Origin: Pseudoalteromonas luteoviolacea
GTDB lineage: Bacteria; Pseudomonadota; Gammaproteobacteria; Enterobacterales; Alteromonadaceae
Direction of reading: 5' to 3'
Assembly: GCF_018100925.1 (NCBI RefSeq)
Contig: NZ_JAGJEH010000003.1
Coordinates: forward strand, 186,001 to 250,000
DNA: 64,000 nucleotides
Shown here: positions 60,912 to 64,000 of the stretch, piece after piece
Numbering within the stretch: the stretch's first letter is position 1
Layout: every line of letters begins with the position of its first letter
Made by a program: the position numbers and the translations under genes
Notes under the pieces: generated by a model
The model's input: the letters and a program-made list of their open reading frames with translations, nothing else
Told to the model about the DNA's origin: nothing
Databases searched by the model: none

Positions 60912-62735
60912 TTACCAGTTAGTAACATTATCTGCATCAAACTTATATGCTTCTGCGATGATATCACGTGCTTTTTCTAAATTCGTGATGTAAGCATCCA
61001 CACCAGCTGCAGTCAACGTAGGGGCATCACCCATTAACTCATGGATTTCTTTGAACTTTTCATCCGTAATTGGTGAGTGAGGGTTGAACTGTGAGTTCAA
61101 TGCAAAGCCTTTCATCTCAGACCAATGTTTAGCAACAGCATAGAACTGATCAGCAGTGTATGTACCACTAGCGATGTCTTTCAGGTCACCATCTTCATGG
61201 CTGATAGTATCATTAATGTAATGTACTACTGTCGCTGCAATTGACTTTTCCCAGTAAAGAAGAGCTTGGTCACGGTACTCTTTAAGTTCAGCTTGATCTT
61301 CAGAAGACCACTGATCAATGTTAGTACCTACATTTTTGTTAATGATTGCACGACCATTTATAAATGCAATTTGAGCTGCTGCACTGAAGTCAGTTGGATT
61401 TGCATTGCTCTTCGTACCACGGTCACGCTTTGCTGCATTGCCCGAATTACCAAAGTTATACTCTGATTTCAGGTCAATACCGTCTTTGCCATCATAATCG
61501 TTGTAGCCGCCTTTAAATGCATCACGACCACCTTTACCAGCAATTTCATCATCAGAGTACTCTAAGTAGTTGATTGCTGCACCAAAGTAGCCATAAGCTT
61601 CATCCCACTTGTGCTCCATATCGGTGTAGTTTTTGTCAGCATCAACCTCAGCGTTCTGAGCTGGCGTGATCTCAGTGTTACCATTTGGGTTGTTAAACAA
61701 CAACTCATCCATATAATCATCTGCACCTTGTGACAGTGAAACAGCACCATTTAAGTGCTTTTGGATAAGCTGCGCAAGGTCTAGACCTTCAGGCGTGACA
61801 TATAGCTTGGTTAATTCAACACTACCTTCGTTGTGCTCAGCAAAGATTTTAGTACCGCTATTAGCCGTTTCTACTTGCTTTTTAATCAAGTCAAAGTAGT
61901 ACTCAACTAGACCATTTGGTGTCTTATCAAAGGTGCCAAACTCATTCCAACCAACAAATGATGTACCATCATTCCATGTTTTATTCATTGGAGACGCATC
62001 GCTACCAGCGATCTTACCGCCTTCGCCTGCAACTGTTTTTTTGCTGCTGATTTCACCCAAGTTGCTTTGTGCTACACCTTTACCTTCTGTAAACGTGAAA
62101 GCAGAGCCGTGGAAGCTCTCATCTTGCGCTAAGATGAAACCTTCAGCTACCGTAAGTGTTGTATTACGGTCTTCAACACTTACATCAGTCGTCAGCTTAC
62201 CAAGCAGAGACTTAGCTTCAGCCATAGCGGCATGACGAGATGTTTGACCTGAGTAAGCTACGCTTGAATTACCATTATTTTCAAATGCATACAGATTTTT
62301 ACCAGCTGTAGGCTGCATATCAGTGATAGCAACTTCGATTGCCTGCTCAACTTTTTCGCCAGCAGAGTCAGTTGCAGTTACTGTTAAGCTAACTTTTTGA
62401 TCAGCTTCTTGCTCGAAGTTTAATGCGTTAGTAGCTTTTAGTTTTAACTTACCTTCAACAACCTCAAAACGACCGTCACTTACTGTAAATGTAAGTGCAG
62501 CTGCATCATCATTGTCATCCGCAATAGTGATACCTGTAATTTCGGCGCCCAGCGTATCTTCCATAACACTTGCTGTTTCAACAGTAATAGTTGGTGCTTT
62601 GTTTGAAGGAGTTGTAGGTGCTGGAGTTTCTGGTGTAGTTACTGTGTTGTTATCACTACTAGAGCCACCACAACCTGTTAAACCAACTGTAGCTGCCAAA
62701 ATTGCAGTTGCAAGCAGAGACTTTCTTAATGCCAT
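60912..62735 (-). CDS. DUF4856 lipoprotein with cadherin-like domain, 607 aa
   Basis: AGGAAGA before ATG 62735 (MALRKSLLATAI) sets the start; lipobox LTGC (Cys22). Residues 45-140 form a cadherin-like repeat (APTITVETASVMEDTLGAEI; FTVSDGRFEVVEGKL). The remainder, from KNLYAFENNGNSSVAYSGQT, is DUF4856, a helical imelysin-like domain ending EKARDIIAEAYKFD. In this family it is encoded with imelysin and TonB receptor for iron uptake; binds metal by inference. Confidence 0.88.
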   Translation of the reverse strand: MALRKSLLATAILAATVGLTGCGGSSSDNNTVTTPETPAPTTPSNKAPTITVETASVMEDTLGAEITGITIADDNDDAAALTFTVSDGRFEVVEGKLKLKATNALNFEQEADQKVSLTVTATDSAGEKVEQAIEVAITDMQPTAGKNLYAFENNGNSSVAYSGQTSRHAAMAEAKSLLGKLTTDVSVEDRNTTLTVAEGFILAQDESFHGSAFTFTEGKGVAQSNLGEISSKKTVAGEGGKIAGSDASPMNKTWNDGTSFVGWNEFGTFDKTPNGLVEYYFDLIKKQVETANSGTKIFAEHNEGSVELTKLYVTPEGLDLAQLIQKHLNGAVSLSQGADDYMDELLFNNPNGNTEITPAQNAEVDADKNYTDMEHKWDEAYGYFGAAINYLEYSDDEIAGKGGRDAFKGGYNDYDGKDGIDLKSEYNFGNSGNAAKRDRGTKSNANPTDFSAAAQIAFINGRAIINKNVGTNIDQWSSEDQAELKEYRDQALLYWEKSIAATVVHYINDTISHEDGDLKDIASGTYTADQFYAVAKHWSEMKGFALNSQFNPHSPITDEKFKEIHELMGDAPTLTAAGVDAYITNLEKARDIIAEAYKFDADNVTNW

Positions 62736-62802
62736 TAGACGTCTTCCTATGAAAATTATTTGTATTTGCATTCAATTCACGGAGCAAGTATACACTGACC
62801 TA

Positions 62803-62842
62803 AATAGCAATCAATATTATTTGCGTTGTTAAAAGTATACAA
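62803..62842 (-). promoter_or_regulatory. promoter of the iron operon with candidate Fur box
   Basis: Minus strand -35 TTGTAT (62837-62842), 17-base spacer, -10 TAATAT (62814-62819). AATAATATTGATTGCTATT (62803-62821) matches the 19-base Fur consensus at about 11 positions and covers the -10, so iron-bound Fur could block it. Confidence 0.5.
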
Positions 62843-63001
62843 ATTGACAGGTAGAGTTAGGACTAAATATAGAAGAGAAAATGAGAGTCAGTAGTATTTG
62901 TAACGAAATATTTTATAACTTAATGTTTTTTAATGGATTTGAAATTTTGTATACAAATTATAGATTATTTCGTTTTATATTTTTCACAGGGTTTAGTTGA
63001 T

Positions 63002-63028
63002 TTATAGTTCGAAAAATTCGAACTATAA
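63002..63028. terminator. hairpin after the OmpR-type regulator
   Basis: TTATAGTTCGAA-AAA-TTCGAACTATAA, twelve perfect pairs just past the regulator stop. No clear T-tract; may instead be a dyad binding site. Confidence 0.45.
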
Positions 63029-63032
63029 ATCC

Positions 63033-63740
63033 TTACCAAGCTTCTTTCACAAAGAGGTAACCTTGTCGCCACACGGTTTTTATCTTTTGTGGGCTCGATG
63101 CATTGTCTCCTAGCTTTTTCCTTAAACAAGAGACGCGTACATCAACGGTGCGGCTACTAACTTGATAACCTTGACCAATAATTGTTTGGTAAATTTCTTC
63201 ACGACTTACTACTTTTGGTGCTCGGGACGCCAATAACCAAATTAGATCAAATTCGTGGGTTGTCAAACTTACGCGCTTGTTGTCAATCAATACAGTGCGC
63301 TCATCACCTTTAATTGTCAAAGCGCCAAATGACAGGTTTGTCTCTTTAACATTGCTTTTATTTGGCGTAACAATCTGCCTATTGCGTAATATTGCGTCTA
63401 GTCGTGCCCGCCATAACCTAGGCTTTGCATTTGTCGCAATCACATCATCCGCTCCCAACTCCAATAATAGACTCTGCATATCGTCATTATTGTCATCGAC
63501 AGAAACTAAAACGGGTGCTTGATAATACGTCCTCAGTGTATTAATGGTATCGAACTTTGCACTGGTTGCAATTGCCTGATCAATCACAATGCTACTCACA
63601 AGTCCTTGATTGTTTTTATGGTTAATGTGATCCAAGCTTTCTAGCACCAATTTTTGCACATCAAACCCCTGACCTTGAAGTGCGGCTTGTGGCACGGCCA
63701 AACTATTACTTTTACTCTCAGCGATCAGTACGGTATGCAC
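63033..63740 (-). CDS. orphan OmpR-family response regulator with divergent receiver, 235 aa
   Basis: C-terminal winged helix is complete (SLTTHEFDLIWLLASRAPKV; SSRTVDVRVSCLRKKLGD) and ends GYLFVKEAW, like RstA. The receiver is atypical: the acidic pair is reduced to AES at residues 7-9, and the lysine region reads ATNAKP with an apparent insertion, while Asp53 in SIVID remains. No kinase gene is adjacent. It may act without phosphorylation. Confidence 0.85.
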   Translation of the reverse strand: MHTVLIAESKSNSLAVPQAALQGQGFDVQKLVLESLDHINHKNNQGLVSSIVIDQAIATSAKFDTINTLRTYYQAPVLVSVDDNNDDMQSLLLELGADDVIATNAKPRLWRARLDAILRNRQIVTPNKSNVKETNLSFGALTIKGDERTVLIDNKRVSLTTHEFDLIWLLASRAPKVVSREEIYQTIIGQGYQVSSRTVDVRVSCLRKKLGDNASSPQKIKTVWRQGYLFVKEAW

Positions 63741-63804
63741 TACCTACCCCTGTTCATGGCACCTAATTTTTTGCGAGTCTACTCCTTTTAACTGAACATC
63801 AGCT

Positions 63805-64000
63805 TTACGAATTAAATATTCCACAAGAGACTGAAAACAATTTATTAATTACCGGATCTTGTAGCCGTTTTTTCTTTGTAACCAATCCAATATCAATCTC
63901 TTCGGATTGCAAATTTAGCTGCTGAACTTGGTTTTTAAATGGGCTTTGTGAGAGTACGATCTCGGGAATGTATGCAACACCAAACCCTAAACTTGCCAAA
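63805..64000 (-). CDS. LysR-family regulator, C-terminal part (runs off right edge)
   Basis: The frame is open to the window edge. ASLGFGVAYIPEIVLSQ is the typical LysR effector-domain segment (G-x-G-I-A-x-L-P), followed by GLVTKKKRLQDPVINKLF near the C-terminus. The HTH half lies outside. Target unknown. Confidence 0.75.
   Translation of the reverse strand, partial: LASLGFGVAYIPEIVLSQSPFKNQVQQLNLQSEEIDIGLVTKKKRLQDPVINKLFSVSCGIFNS

Overview
The window is the chromosome of a marine gammaproteobacterium, most likely Pseudoalteromonas or a close Alteromonadales relative. The evidence is low GC, the gene order ftsH-folP-glmM-tpiA-secG-tRNA-Leu(GAG), and a DUF4856/imelysin/TonB-receptor iron operon. 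Roughly the first 39.9 kb is a temperate siphovirus-type prophage. Its integrase lies just downstream of the 3' end of the tRNA-Leu gene (leuU). The other attachment site is left of base 1.

Prophage layout. 1-1309: small plus-strand genes of unknown role, ending in a proteasome-like (Ntn-hydrolase) protein. 1306-20106: the late operon on the minus strand. Its head module is clearly lambda-like, in lambda order (Nu1, A, W, B, C with nested Nu3-like scaffold, D, E, FI/FII-like, Z, U, V), followed by a tape measure protein and non-lambda tail-tip genes. Intrinsic terminators follow the major capsid and major tail genes. 20107-20280: a probable cos region. 20281-21808: lysis genes and a Com/DNA-methyltransferase pair at the head of the late operon, behind a terminator that is a good tR' candidate. 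21970-28741: the early minus-strand operon (Q-like antiterminator, NinB/DUF1364 recombination genes, DnaC-like loader, O-like initiator carrying an iteron origin, a second methyltransferase, tandem paralogues, Cro-like regulator). 28742-29316: the immunity region with a CI-like repressor. 29394-30471: a four-gene AT-rich cassette of two small membrane proteins flanked by two peptides with matching double-glycine leaders. I consider this the most novel part. 30597-36970: the plus-strand recombination/early operon (Rad52-type annealase, DUF1351-like, zinc-finger protein, SSB, DUF2303, MT-A70 methyltransferase, excisionase-like). 36998-39744: a YiiX/NlpC-P60-like protein, a one-TM protein and the integrase.

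Regulation. The 8-mer ATAATACA (or its complement) sits in the cro-side promoter, the repressor promoter and twice in the left-operon promoter. This suggests one repressor controls the whole switch and possibly the peptide cassette.

Chromosome, 39904-64000: leuU, secG, tpiA, glmM, folP, ftsH, rlmE, yhbY, a serine beta-lactamase-like hydrolase, a lipoprotein, an RstA/RstB-like two-component pair, an NSS transporter, an ElaA acetyltransferase, a Spo0M-like protein, a Kef-type antiporter, a 94-aa conserved-type protein, a sterol-desaturase-family protein, the iron operon with a candidate Fur box, an orphan OmpR-type regulator and a truncated LysR regulator at the right edge. No intergenic stretch exceeds about 300 bases, and I saw no rRNA, CRISPR array or insertion sequence.
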